This document shows, in pieces, positions 51,276 to 63,083 of a stretch of 64,000 nucleotides of DNA. The DNA is from Phylloscopus collybita. Its lineage: Eukaryota; Chordata; Aves; Passeriformes; Phylloscopidae. The notes under the pieces were generated by a model. It searched no databases. It worked only from the letters and a program-made list of their open reading frames with translations, and was not told the DNA's origin. Position 1 is the first letter of the stretch. Every line of letters starts with the position of its first letter. The translations under genes were made by a program, and so were the position numbers. The stretch spans positions 55,427,001 through 55,491,000 of the forward strand of contig JAJNNQ010000075.1 of assembly GCA_027886175.1 (NCBI GenBank), read 5' to 3'.

Positions 51276-53534
51276 GAAAAAGCTAATGCTGCTTTTAATT
51301 AAGGGGAAACCTGAGAGAAAAGTATTTTCAATTACAGGTCATTCAAAACTATTATTACAAAGCAATTAAAAGCAAATTCTTTGAGTTATTTCATGCACAT
51401 ATCAATGGGAAATATCTCTCCACTGAAATCAAAGCTGAGGGTTACATTATTTTGTCAGCCAGAAAACTTCCTCTCCCAGGGGAAAAATCAGTAGCAAATA
51501 AAAAATAGGTAGTAAGATAGGATAGATGGCTGCTTAGAGTGGGAAGTCTTCAGAAAATTTTAGGGTCATTCCCCCTTTAATTCAATGAATATTTTGCTGT
51601 GCAATAGACCCTTGTTACTCCTATGGATATGTTAGGAACTTGGGGTATTCTCTGGCTGCAGTTAACCATCCTACTTCAGGCCAACAAAATGGCTAAGCCA
51701 AAAGTTATTTGTAGTACTCTTGACAGATATTTTTAAAGGAGCTAGTTAATGAACCGTGTTATGAAAAAGAGTCTGAAAATTGCTGTGAGTTAAAATAATT
51801 AAAACCACATACCAAACCAAAACAACCAACCAACCAAAAAAACCCCAAACATAAGCTGAAAAATTCCTTGTGTTCCTTGCTAAAGCTCTTGCTTTTGTAG
51901 TCTTTGTCAGGAAATTATTACAATTTATACAGCACCTATGTCCATAAATGTCATAGGGGTTACTGTTCAGAGGACTTTGTTTAGTATTAAAGGCAATAGA
52001 GTCTATAGGGGCTTAACCCCAAATGAATCTTTGCACTACCGCATAACCGCTGCAAAAATAAGAGCAGGAGAAGGAATTACTTTTTCACTGGGGTGAAAAT
52101 GCATTTTAGGTTTAACACCTCGCTGCAAAACCCAAGTCAGTGAAGAAAGTATCAAATTGTAACACTCTGGCTACGGAAAATTGTAATAGCCCCTGGTCCC
52201 ACACATGAAGCTTCTGTCAGCGTTGAAATCCAAGATGAGGTAGGCCAGATACAAGTGAAGATAAGCAAGTCACTGCTTACATGTTCTTTAGGAAAATCTC
52301 TTTCTAACAATTCATTGTTTGATAAACTGAAAGACTAATCTGCAGCATAATGTAAGGGTTTGGAAGATCTTAAGATTTCAAATACGACAGAAAGCTCTCG
52401 ACAGAATATTATTTTCATTCCTTCTTATTTTTTTCCTTTTTGTTAAAGACAAAAGAATCTCTATTTTACAACCATAAGGAGAATTTCACAATTTGGCCTC
52501 CTATGTTGTATGTAACTTTTGAGTTTATCTGTAATTTTAGAAAAAATTATGCACCTCTGAGAAGATTAACCAGGCGTTAGATTTTTAAAAACACTGAAGA
52601 AACTGAAGTGAATCCTGCATTTCTTCTTTTAGGATGAGCATTAGAGAGCTTCATATACCACATTAAGATTTATAAACACCTAGTCATTGTTGCCTGAAAT
52701 GTCTTTTTTGGCGGAAGAGGTGCGATTGTACTTTCATTTGTAAAGCAGTTGAGAAGTTTGATGGAAACAGTGCAATACCTCACCAGGATTCTGCTGAGAA
52801 GCACTATTCTCAGCCCAAAGGTACTCAGACCCATACTATCATTCTCTGATGACTGTCCTAGACATTTACTTACAGATGAGTCTGCTCTGCTCTTCCGTTC
52901 AAATTTTGCTCTACTGAAACAAACAAACAAAAAAATAAAAAAAATAAAAAAAGAGATAATTATTATATTATTGTAATTATCAGAGAAAAGGAACACAAGG
53001 TTTGTCAGTCTCCTTTTAATATCTAGCCACATTACACACAGGGCTAAGAACTAGATTCCCACAGAGCACCCATATTAACATGGAGTGCTGTACAGGGTAT
53101 GGCTGTGCATTGAAGCCCTCCACTGACTCCCTTAGCCCGTGGTTCATCCCTGGAGCCATCCCCAGCACATGAGCTGGGTTCCTTTTGACTCACTCTAAAG
53201 ATCTGCTCCTGTTCTGCTGTGCTGCTTGCTAATGAAGACATAGCCAAATGCTACTCAAAAACCAGATTAAATATTTATTTGGAGAATAGCTTTAATTCCA
53301 GCCTTTTAGGGAGGAAATTCCCTTAGAGATGGAAGGTGTGTGTTTGAACTTCTCAAGATGAGGCAGTGCTTAATCTAAATTCCTTTACAGCCTTACTCAC
53401 TCTTACACTTGCCTTGTAAAAGGAAAGCAGCGCTTCTTCAAAGGAAAGCAGTGGGGAATATTGTGTTTCAGTGAAATTTTAACTCTGCTGGTTTGCCCTG
53501 GTATCATACTCCTCCCTCCACAACAGAAACAACA
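51276..53534. other. Unique AT-rich stretch, no gene seen
   Basis: Contains short CAAC/CCAA and CAAA/TAAAA runs near 51820 and 52918. The 120-codon minus-strand frame 52670-53032 has a Phe/Ile-rich central segment produced by the A/T-rich run and no recognisable domain. The segment around 51960-52210 keeps more CpG than its surroundings; I cannot assign it. Confidence 0.45.
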
Positions 53535-53640
53535 GAGACAAAGCACTGCCATACCCAGCCACATCAAAGGTCCTCAAAGCCCAGCATTTTGTCCCCAACA
53601 GGAGCCCATAGGAAATGCCTTGGGAAGGGTATAATTATAG
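53535..53640. repeat. Possible old interspersed repeat
   Basis: AGCCCAGCATTTTGTCCCCA followed by CAGGAGCCCATAGGAAATGC and CCTTGGGAAGGGTATAA seems familiar as a dispersed avian sequence, but I cannot name the family or the strand. Treat it as a prompt for a repeat-library search. Confidence 0.25.
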
Positions 53641-54587
53641 GACAGAAAGTAGTTCTTTACTCACATGAAGCTATTTCATTCTTTGATCATTATTACTGCC
53701 CTTTCCTGAACACTTTGAAGGTGCAATACATTTCAGGAGATAAAAATAGAAGAATGGCACAGAGTTTAATAGATTTTAGTGATTTGAAATGAAGACATGA
53801 AGAGTGTTTTTATCATTATTCTTTTCCTAATAATATTTAATATCCTATCTGCTTCCAATTGCTACTGGACACAGAGTTTTTCAAAAACTGTTTATTACAA
53901 TTCTAAGATCAGATTCCCAAATGACTGGTTTAACTGCATCACTGCACAGGTGAAGTTAAGGGATGGGAGTTCTCCTTACATCATTTCATACTCGTCTACA
54001 TTAACTTTCTTCTGCCATTTTGTCCCCAGCTAACTCAGGCAGACCTTTCACTTGTTCTCACAGTCTTACTCTCACTTTGAATACTTTATATTATTAGGAC
54101 ACCTTGTCACATTACTTCCCATATTGTTTCCCATATTATTTCCCAAATAAGAGCTGAATATTCAGCATAAATCTCTCTTGGAAAACATGAACATCTATTC
54201 TTATGCTTATTTTACAGGTTTCTATGCTATCACTCACGCAGGTAAGAACCTTCACTTTCAATCCATGAATTTCATGTTTGTATCTGTTTAGTAGCCCTGA
54301 CCAAGACAACATTTCATTGCTTTCGCTTCTTTCTTAAGATTAATCCATTCTTCAGCTTTATGCGTAGAAGCAGAAATTTGAGCATTTAAAATACTTTCAG
54401 GGCTGGCTGTAGACACAGCTGAAGTAACAAACTGTGTTTGTCACCAGATCTAACTCACTTTTTCTTAGGGCAAAAACCTGGATGCACAGTGGGTGGTGGC
54501 TGCCATCACAGGCTGCTGAGAGAACAAGAGAACAGAACAGAAATGCCAGGGATATATCGCTCTGAGATTTCTTCTGATTCATCTCTT
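53641..54587. other. Unique AT-rich stretch, no gene seen
   Basis: Frames of 78-99 codons without domains. A TTCCCATATT unit is imperfectly repeated near 54116-54150. Nothing else is supported. Confidence 0.5.
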
Positions 54588-54650
54588 AGAGGTCCCACTA
54601 GCAGGTGGACTAGATGATCCTTGTAGCTTTCTTCCAGCTGAAATTATTCC
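54588..54650 (+). mobile_element. CR1 LINE 3' tail ending in ATTCT run
   Basis: AGCAGGTGGACTAGATGATC then CTTGTAG and CTTCCAGCTGAAATTATTCC are the last bases of a CR1 3' end in sense orientation. Only about 60 bp are left. The tail runs straight into the ATTCT array, a frequent arrangement at CR1 ends in birds. Confidence 0.8.
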
Positions 54651-54680
54651 ATTCTATTCTATTCTATTCTATTCTATTCT
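54651..54680. repeat. (ATTCT)6 microsatellite
   Basis: Six perfect ATTCT units directly after the CR1 tail. The unit is contained in the CR1 terminal octamer, so the array most likely grew from the element's own end. Confidence 0.92.
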
Positions 54681-56159
54681 ATTTTCTGTTAGTGGTCGCA
54701 CCATACAAATGCAACAAAGCACCAAGGCCAAATTCTTCAGCAGAAAAAAAGAAAAAAAAAAAAAAAGGGGAAAAAAAAATTGACTCTGTGTTCACTTTTG
54801 GCATTTGCACAAACTTTTCTGCCTAGACATCTCATGTCAGCCTTTGCAAAAGACTAACAGTGTCTCTCAGTTTATCTAGACAGCTCAGTATTATCAGCAC
54901 AAACTCCATCTCCTACCTGTGTTTCTGAAATTTTATTTCCCTTGACCAGAAATCCTTTTCTGCAAGAGTACACATCTGAAAATAAAAGGCACAGGAAAAG
55001 CCAGAATCCCTGGAGAATTCCGTTTGGTTCAAATATCAAATAAGGCTTTGGATCTTAAGATGGTCTTAAACTAAAAATGACTTTTCAGTCCTCCATGCAG
55101 AAAAGATTTTTTTTTTTTTCAGAGAGAAATACAGAGGGGTATTTTGTCATGTAATCTTCCAGAGCATCCAGACTCATCAGTAGTATAGTTCATTAGTATC
55201 TAACTTGCCTGTCAGTCTGTATCATACTCATCAGGAGCATCTGCTACCACACTGCACAGAGAGAGCTACAGATTTTGTGAACAGGTGTTTATTCAATGCT
55301 GAATTTATTTAAAAGGTGTTCTGTTATCAATTGATATGCTTCCAGCAACACCAAGATGTTTCAGGAATAAAAATATCAGGCACTTAATGAGAATTCTGTC
55401 TATAACAGGTGAGAAGACTATGAAACAGGTCAAATTCTCTCCTTGGCAACACCGGTGAAGAAGTTTTCCTAGCAAAAACCCAAAACCAAGGAAACAAAAT
55501 TTGTATCTGCTAATAACAGATAGAATAACAATAACCCTTGCACCGTTCCACAACGTGTCTCATACACTAACAGTGCCAAGGGAAAATCTGAGGCCTTTCA
55601 AGGGTGCAGGAGAACTTCAGGAAGCCAAAACTAATTTCATCAGCCTTTATGTAACACTTCTTATGACTGACAGTAGTGAATATGCAAGAGGTGTATAATT
55701 GGATGAATTTGCAAAGGGAAAACATAAATTGTATGTGTGAAATTTTGAGGCAGGTATCTTCAGAATCCCACATGCTTATGGCCCCCCTATTTAAGACAGA
55801 GTTTACTTTATACCTTACTTGACCTGATGAAATAATAATATCCATCTCATATAATACGGTTACAAGAAAATGTGTATTTGTTTCCAGGATGATAAGGAAA
55901 CTGCTTCTTTTTAGCACAGCAGGCCATATTTATATGAATGGCATGCAAAATAAGTGGTGTATTTTTCTTTTTTTTACATATACTCTAGAGCTCAAGCCTA
56001 AGCTATAAGAGATCTCTACCTTATATGGATCTGTGCAAAAATCTGCAATCATTGTGATTCACAAAGATCTTGAATTAAAGGCAAGAATAATAATCTTCTT
56101 CTATTTAAATTGCCTTTGATGTGTAAAACAACAGTCATTATTTTTCTGAAAGGTATGGG
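54681..56159. other. AT-rich stretch, no gene seen
   Basis: Contains the A/G tract at 54746-54778 and a T14-15 run near 55106. Frames of 65-116 codons (the longest 55567-55917, minus) carry no recognisable domain. Confidence 0.5.
54746..54778. repeat. A-rich purine tract
   Basis: Thirty-three bases of A with a few G, including a GGGG block between A runs. Simple sequence. Confidence 0.85.
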
Positions 56160-56343
56160 GAGAAAAAGAGGGAAGAGGGAGGAGAGGAGAGGAGAGGAGA
56201 GGAGAGGAGAGGAGAGGAGAGGAGAGGAGAGGAGAGGAGAGGAGAGGAGAGAAGAGAAGAGAAGAGAAGAGAAGAGAAGAGAAGAGAAGAGAAGAGAAGA
56301 GAAGAGAAGAGAAGAGAAGAGAAGAGAAGAGAAGAGAAGAGAA
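56160..56343. repeat. Compound pentanucleotide array (GGAGA)14(GAAGA)18
   Basis: After a purine lead-in, GGAGA repeats 14 times without error (56181-56250), then switches at once to GAAGA repeated 18 times without error (56251-56340). The two units differ by one G-to-A transition. All 160 bases are purine on the plus strand. Because the unit is five bases long, the array stays open in several frames on both strands and creates Glu/Arg-rich and Ser/Leu-rich frames that are not genes. Perfect arrays of this length are usually highly length-polymorphic. Confidence 0.97.
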
Positions 56344-57365
56344 TGGCAGTCTGCAATAAAATCAGTTATTCTTCTCAAACTAAGGGAGAAAACACACGCC
56401 ATGAAATAATGATGGGTCTTGTAGCCCATTTGTTGACTTTTTGAAATAGGACATAGTAAGCACTAGCAGGATAATTTAAAGCATTAATTGTAAATTGGGG
56501 CTTGAAGCAGAGAGGATGGAGGAGTGAGAAGGGCTCAGGTGTGACTGGTGATACTGACAACTGACGTGGGGACTGAGAACAACCCAAGCCTCATCAGTGC
56601 AGCCAACTCCGAAATGAAACTCCTGTCAACTTCATTTCATCTCCACCAGTGTCAGCACTGCACTCCCTCCATTATTACAGTACTCTTCTATCTCTTTTCT
56701 GATTGCTATTGCAGTTTATACCTCAGGGAATAATGCCACATTATTTTTCACTTTGTGGATAATCACCTGTCTCTTTAAATCAACATCAGGTGTCAGCTCA
56801 GGACCTTCACAACTAAAAAAACCTCTTACTGAGTTGGTGGAAAGTAAGACTCATATCCTAGTGCTTAATCAGGTTTTTTAGCAGCTGTTTTATGAAAGCA
56901 GCCTCACAGAAGAATCACATTTTCACCTTTTTTTTTATTGTCCTGACACCATTGTTTTGTGTGTGGAAACATGCTCCTCTGGCTTTACTAGGACACACTG
57001 CACTGGGGCTTTCACAGATGTTTTGATTTGCAAAACCATTACTTACAATGACAGCAGCACCATGTTTCTGTGGGGTTTTCTTTCTCCCAATGATGTATGG
57101 ACAATTCTGGTTGGGATAATCCCAACATTTTATGGCTGAACTTCTCTAATCAGAAATACAAAAAATCCAACAAAACCCAGTTACATGTGAAAATAACATC
57201 ACTGCATTTTTAAAAAGTATTTACATGGTTTTTATTCCTTCTAAGAAGAAGGAAAGTCTAGGAGGATGAAATCTGACCATCGAGGAAATACAAAATGAAG
57301 CTCTGTAGATGCAGCCAGGTGATTAGAGGGCAGACAGGAACCAAGTTCTGCTGCTTGGAGAGTGT

Positions 57366-57460
57366 AATGGTTTAAGCCAAAACCAGCACAGAGAGCATTC
57401 ATCATCAGGCACTGCCCCTGCCTGAGGCAACTCAGTGAGGCCCAGGAACTGGCCACAGCA
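57366..57460 (+). repeat. Possible LTR edge remnant
   Basis: TGTAATGGTTTAAGCCAAAA followed by CCAGCACAG resembles the opening bases of an avian endogenous retroviral LTR, but similarity fades within about 90 bp and no matching 3' end is visible. Weak call. Confidence 0.25.
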
Positions 57461-57598
57461 ACAGAAGTTCATTCAAGACACATATTCATGTGAAGTGACT
57501 AACCAAGGTCAAAATGCTTGTTTTCTCCAGGAAGACAGAGGGTGGAACTTCCTCTAGATCTGTATTTCACATCTTTTTTTTCTTTTTTTTTCCATCTG

Positions 57599-57621
57599 AT
57601 GTTACTGGTTGACAGTAACAT
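57599..57621. repeat. Perfect 9 bp hairpin with 5 nt loop
   Basis: ATGTTACTG (57599-57607) pairs exactly with CAGTAACAT (57613-57621) around the loop GTTGA. No T-run follows on the plus strand that would suggest a polymerase III terminator, and the stem is too short for a microRNA precursor. Confidence 0.8.
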
Positions 57622-57891
57622 ACATATCCTTCTAGTCAACCCAGATAGGTAAGAAAGGTGTAAGAGTGTGATTTCTGCCTTTATTTCTTTAGAAATACTA
57701 GAGATTTACTGGGCCAAAGAAAGAGAAGGAGAAAGAAGAGGGAATAAGGAACAAGACAAATTATTAAGAGCAGCTTCAGCAATCACTGTATCCTCTTTGA
57801 ATGGTTCATGATGAGCTGCACCTGTCCCATTTTCAGCTGAGAAGTATTTGAGATATCTGAGAAGATGAAAAGACTGATAATGAAGGTATTA

Positions 57892-57923
57892 AAAAAAAAA
57901 AAAAAGAAAAAAGAAAATAAAAG
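57892..57923. repeat. A-rich purine tract
   Basis: A15 followed by G-interrupted A runs. Simple sequence. Confidence 0.85.
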
Positions 57924-58500
57924 AGGTATCATTTCTGCAGATATGAGAAAGATGAGTTAGTGGCTGAGCTGTGAAAGGAGGGAACAGAAAGATTATAGGT
58001 GATACAGACCAAGGGGTAGAAATTAGAAATCTGCAGATAGAATTGAGGATAAAAAACACATAAAGAAGAAATGACAGAGGAAATAAGCTAAGTGGTAGAA
58101 ATGAGAAAGTAGTAGCAAAATGAGATTATATCACAACATAATGCCTTTGCTGGAGAGAAAAACATCTGTTGAGGTAATCAGAGCAGTTGCTGGCCACAGA
58201 CAGCATGTTCTGCCAGGTGCTAGAATGGCTCCAAGGGGACTGAGGTGACACAGAAGAGGCTTGTGAGGGTCAAAGTGCAACCCTTAGAGAAAGCACACTA
58301 GATCCTGCTTCATCACAGGGACAGATAAAACTAAATAGAGAAATTAAGTCAGCTTTTTTTTAATGGAGAAACTATTGGCATCTTTTGTGGCATTTTTCTT
58401 TGGGTCCTATGTTTTCTGTTGCCTTTAGGGACAACAAGGGAAATTGACTTAATTTAATACAGTTACTGTTAGAACAAAATTTCAATGATTGATTTTGGTA

Positions 58501-61500
58501 TTAAGAAAAAAAAAAACAACAAAAAAACAAACCAGTGAAACTTAAACAATTAAACAAGCACTTAGTGAAAAATCCTTTGTCTACCTTCCCCATGCTAACT
58601 TCATTCCAAACACCTCTCCTGGTGTACAAAAACACCCTGTTTTTCACAGTCAAATTTAAAATCAAGAAGCCTTTTTTATTCCTATACATAGTCTGCTGTT
58701 AATTACTAGACCAAAATTGTTATCGATGAAAAGACTCATTAATTCCAGCAATAAAGACTAAATTGAATGTTTTGCTGCATATAAGCAATAAATATCTATT
58801 GTTGCGGCCCATAACATACCTCTGTCCTATATTTAACCTGCCAGTTAACTACAGTAATTATGATTGATTTCAACACCCACCTTTCCTCTACAATTAGAAT
58901 TATTCCTTCCACTCTATGCTCATTAGTGAATAACATAGTTTGCTTGGAAATAATTCCCTTTTTGATTACCTGTGTCTGTCTTGACAGTCAAGAATAGAAT
59001 TCCTTGTAACATTTTTCAAGTGTACAACTGTACTTTTGGCCATATAGGTCAGTTTTGGAGGTGTTGCTTTGGGGGATTACGACATCATCATTTAATTCCC
59101 TTTGGCACAAATAGCCTAAACAACATTTTAGACCTTTCACCCGTGCATTTATTTCTCAGAGTTTTAGGACTGAGATAATGAGAAAATAGAGGGGTTTGTA
59201 AGATATATATATATAAGAAAAAAATGTCCAAACTACTGGCTTTAATTTATACACTTACTAAATAATTGAAGAGGAGAAGGTAATACTAAACCTGCAAAAG
59301 CAGGTCTAGTACTATACTCTGAGAAGAAATTAGATAGTTTTGGACGTCTAACAAGAGCATGAGAGCCTTTAAAGGAACAAAATGTTACCTAAGCAGGTGC
59401 CTTTAAACCAGTCTTGATTACAGTACAATTAATGTCAGTAGAAGTCCAGCTGCTGTGCTTTCCAAATCTCATGTGAAATGTTGAATTTTATTGAATTAGT
59501 TCAATTTCTCTCCCTTTACTTTTTGATTTCCATAGGTGTTAACTTACAGCAAGAGAGGACAGGGGTGAAAGGGAAGAGTGTGCACTTCAGTCGTGATTTC
59601 TGAGGCAACATTTTTAAGTGCTATGCAGTGCAGTTCAATGTACGTGCTTGTTTTACTATCCAGGAAAAGAAGACATCTGAATAGTAACAGAAAGATAGAA
59701 AAGCAAAAAAACCCAGAAAAATAAATAACAAACCTACTCCCTGCTATCATGGGGCCCTGCTAGCTTTTAGAAGAAATAGATTTCTATGAAAAAAATGTTG
59801 ATGAGCTTCCTCAGAAACAGGCACCTGAGCCAAGAGGGAAGGGATTATACCAGAGCAAAGGAGGTGAAGAAGAAGGATTAGCAGAACTGAGAGTAACCGA
59901 AGCAATTTACCCCTTACTGAATTTACTTTGAGCTACTTAGGAGAGAAACACTATTGTGCTAACATTTGAGCCTTAAAGGGACAAGGTGTGCTTTTAAGCT
60001 GAAGTACTGTACAGATGCACTTAAAGGTTGTTTGCCAGTCAATTGCTCTTTAACCAGTTTGTTCCCTACATCACACACTGAATGTAAAAGAACTGACATA
60101 CTGCCATGAAAAGGGCAGCCAAGCATTCTCTGGATATAACCAACATAAAACATAACCTTGGCAATAGAAACATAATAGTATTGTCTTTTGGTACATAGCT
60201 TCTACTGTTAGTAGTCTTTTTGGTATCAGAATCACTCCTTGACGCACTGCTCTGAAAAGGTATATTTACCTGCACACAACATGTAGTTAAAAAAAAAATT
60301 CTTTTAAGTTTTATGATGTCCTGCTGACTAAGAGTACAAGTCATCCTTATTTGCTAAATGACCAGGTTAGCTGCTAAATGACCAGCTGATGGAATTAGTT
60401 ATAATTTTGTTTTAAAAGCTGACATACCACTGTTGCCCTTTAATTGTCTTAACACAAATTGCAGATGTTTTAATTACAAATGTCATGTCCTTCACCTTAG
60501 CTGCCCTACACTTGCTGAATGTCTGCAGCCACCAAGTAGTGAAATTCCTCACAGCCTCCGTTGATTCACTTATTCTTACCATTTCTTCCAGTCCTACAAT
60601 AAATACTCTATTAACAGTCACTTTGACTACCTTAAAATGAGTCCAGGTTCTGCATTTTCATATGTAACAACTTATTTATAATACCATGCCACTTTCTGCA
60701 TGAGTTAAAGCCTTCCATTTCTACTTAGAGCGTGTTAACAAAGCTAAACACATACTTTTCAGTGTTGATAAGCAGGACAAAAAATAAGACAAATAAGAAA
60801 GTGGGGAGGGGTTTTATGTGTTTTTTGGGTGGTTGTTTGTTTGTTTTTAGTAGGGAAACACATTCCACGCCGCGTGTTTATAAGCAAGACCTGATGAACA
60901 ACAAAACTGAAGAAAGATAAAAACATCTCACACATACATAAACAGACTCACACCCAGCTTTAATAACCAGTGACTCTTCTCCCATACATTGCTCCTGGCT
61001 TTTTTTTAATGCACAACACTGACTGTCCATCTTAAGTCGTTCCTCGGGAAGAGGAAATAAACCAACTTCTTTTTATTTGTCATAGAAAGCCTTGCAAAAG
61101 GAAAATGGAAAGAGCATATGAAAGACTTTCAGAGTTTGCAATGCTATTTTCAGAGAGCATTTGGAAGTGTTTCCAGCTACAATCTAGGCTTTGATTCCTC
61201 ATCCTTTTAGCAGCAGGGAAATTTCTAACTCTCTTCTCAGGCTTCATGAGCACCTGCATGCCTGGCTTTCACAAGGTATGGTGTATTTTGGAAATTTCAA
61301 CTGTTAAAAAAAGGTAACACTACACAAAGGAATATTGTTCTACATCTTTCCACTGAGATGGCTTGGTCCACTATGGCCAATTCTGGAAAATTTGAAAGTT
61401 ACAGTATTACTTTCAAAGAGTGCTGGAGAACTTTCCTATTATTTGTTTTTCAGCTCAGATTTTCAGCAGAAGCACATTTATTGGTAAGAAGAATTGGTGA

Positions 61501-63031
61501 AATCACATTTATGATAAACACTGAAGTCTAGATTTTCAAGTAGTTAATGCCATTAAGATTATCAGCTTGACAACCAAGAAACAAATTTTCACAATTCTCC
61601 CTTAATTTTTTCCTTTAAGTTATTCTAAGTCAACTATTTGGAGCTCCATATGAGCTTGCAGAAATTTAAGCTCCAAAAATTTGGATGATATTACAAGATA
61701 TTACATCTCAGCACTATTTTTTATTCTGTACCTTCATATACAAAACATATTTATATATACAAATATATATACAAAATAGTGTCATATTGTCTTTAAGCAT
61801 GGTATGAATATCTTCTAAGAACATATATTCACAAAAATAATTGTGATTTGCAAGGACCTCATGGAACAGGCTTTCCAATCTTAGTTAGAGTAAAAAAAAT
61901 ATGCTTATATTGTTTCTTGATTAACTCTTAAAATCAGTCTGTGTGAAACTATGCATTTGTTTTTGACTTATTTTTCTATGGCTATTCTTACTCAGCACAG
62001 ACAGAATATTTTAATTGTTTTCTAATTTTTTTTGTATGATTTGCCCTATAAATCACATAAATAGAATAACAAGTATTCTTTACTTCTGTTCTCCGCCTAC
62101 CAGTATTTTATTTAACATAGTTCTTTAAACTGTTTACATACAATAAAATTTTCATAGACACTTATTAAAAAGAGACAAAAATCTCTTCTCTAGTGAATTA
62201 TAAATAATGTATAAATACTTTTGTTTTCTATTGGTATTTTTTTTTAAGGCTTGGACCTACCTACTTTGCTTGAGATGGCTTCTGCTGAAGGTTGATTTTG
62301 GAAAGTATCATCACTGTTAAACCAAGCACACATATATCCACAAAATTCAGTAACTGTCAAAGTTTTGCCTCATTACAAAGGACCATCCAGATGCCAAAGC
62401 ACTGGAACAGAGTCTACTAGAGGCAGCATCTGGCACTTTGGCAAACTAGACTGGCAGATGGTTTTACATTTGCTATTGTTACTATATTTTTTATTGCCAT
62501 ATCCTTTTTTTTTTTCTTGACAGAACTTCATTTTAGAAAACTAGCCACTGTTTGAGTAACTGTAATATTCTATACAAATATTTCATTGCTTTCAAATAAG
62601 TACTAAAAATAAAAGAAAGACGGAATAAAATAAAAAATACTGTTGTTCTGCATTGTATTGTAATTACAGTGAACTCACCTGTGTAGTATGCATTTACTTC
62701 TGTGTAGACATTGAACTCTAAATTCAGACATCATGTTGATTTTTTTGAACAGATATGTGTATCTTCTTACAAACTATCTCACAATATATTTGTATCTGAG
62801 AAGCATGAATAAGGTTCTAAAATGGGGACATTTTATAAACTTCTGTTTTCAAAAAAAATTAACAAAAAAACACACTTCTATGTTGATTTTTAAAAATAAA
62901 CTCATTTATAGCTATGATGAACAACTCCACACCATCGAGTTTTAATTTGTCCAGTGTTTCAGAATGAAAATATTACATAATTCTGTTATTCATGTTCCTG
63001 AGCAAGAAGCTCAGGCCTTGCTACTGACTAC
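58501..63031. other. Unique AT-rich stretch, candidates for conserved noncoding DNA
   Basis: Opens with an A/CAA-rich run (58505-58532). I find no interspersed repeat in the rest and no frame above 92 codons. Segments 58700-59170 and 60400-60660 are repeat-free and less simple than their neighbours. TA-rich alternating sequence occurs at 59201-59214 and 61735-61775. A GCTAAATGACCAG unit is repeated twice near 60352-60384. No gene is supported. Confidence 0.45.
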
Positions 63032-63083
63032 AAAAAAAAAAAAAAAAAAAAAAACAAAAGCAAAACAAACAAACAAAAAACCC
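63032..63083. repeat. A23 tract with CAAA-type continuation
   Basis: Twenty-three uninterrupted A (63032-63054), then CAAAAG and CAAA units, ending in a C6 run. Simple sequence. Confidence 0.9.

Larger units (their letters stand above)
56344..58500. other. Mostly unique stretch, no gene seen
   Basis: Contains a possible LTR scrap at 57366-57460, a hairpin at 57599-57621 and an A-rich tract at 57892-57923. Frames are at most 71 codons and lack domains. The segment 57700-58150 is purine-biased on the plus strand. Confidence 0.5.

Noticed and set aside
50776..51302. Plus-strand frames of 106 and 139 codons
   Set aside because: They are antisense to a minus-strand CR1 fragment.
52670..53032. 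120-codon minus-strand frame with a hydrophobic centre
   Set aside because: The Ile/Phe stretch comes from an A/T-rich run. No family match I know.
55567..55917. 116-codon minus-strand frame
   Set aside because: No domain and no supporting gene structure.
56049..56429. Frames of 72-126 codons on both strands, one Ser/Leu-rich and one Glu/Arg-rich
   Set aside because: They exist only because a perfect five-base repeat has no stop codon in most frames. There is no non-repeat domain.
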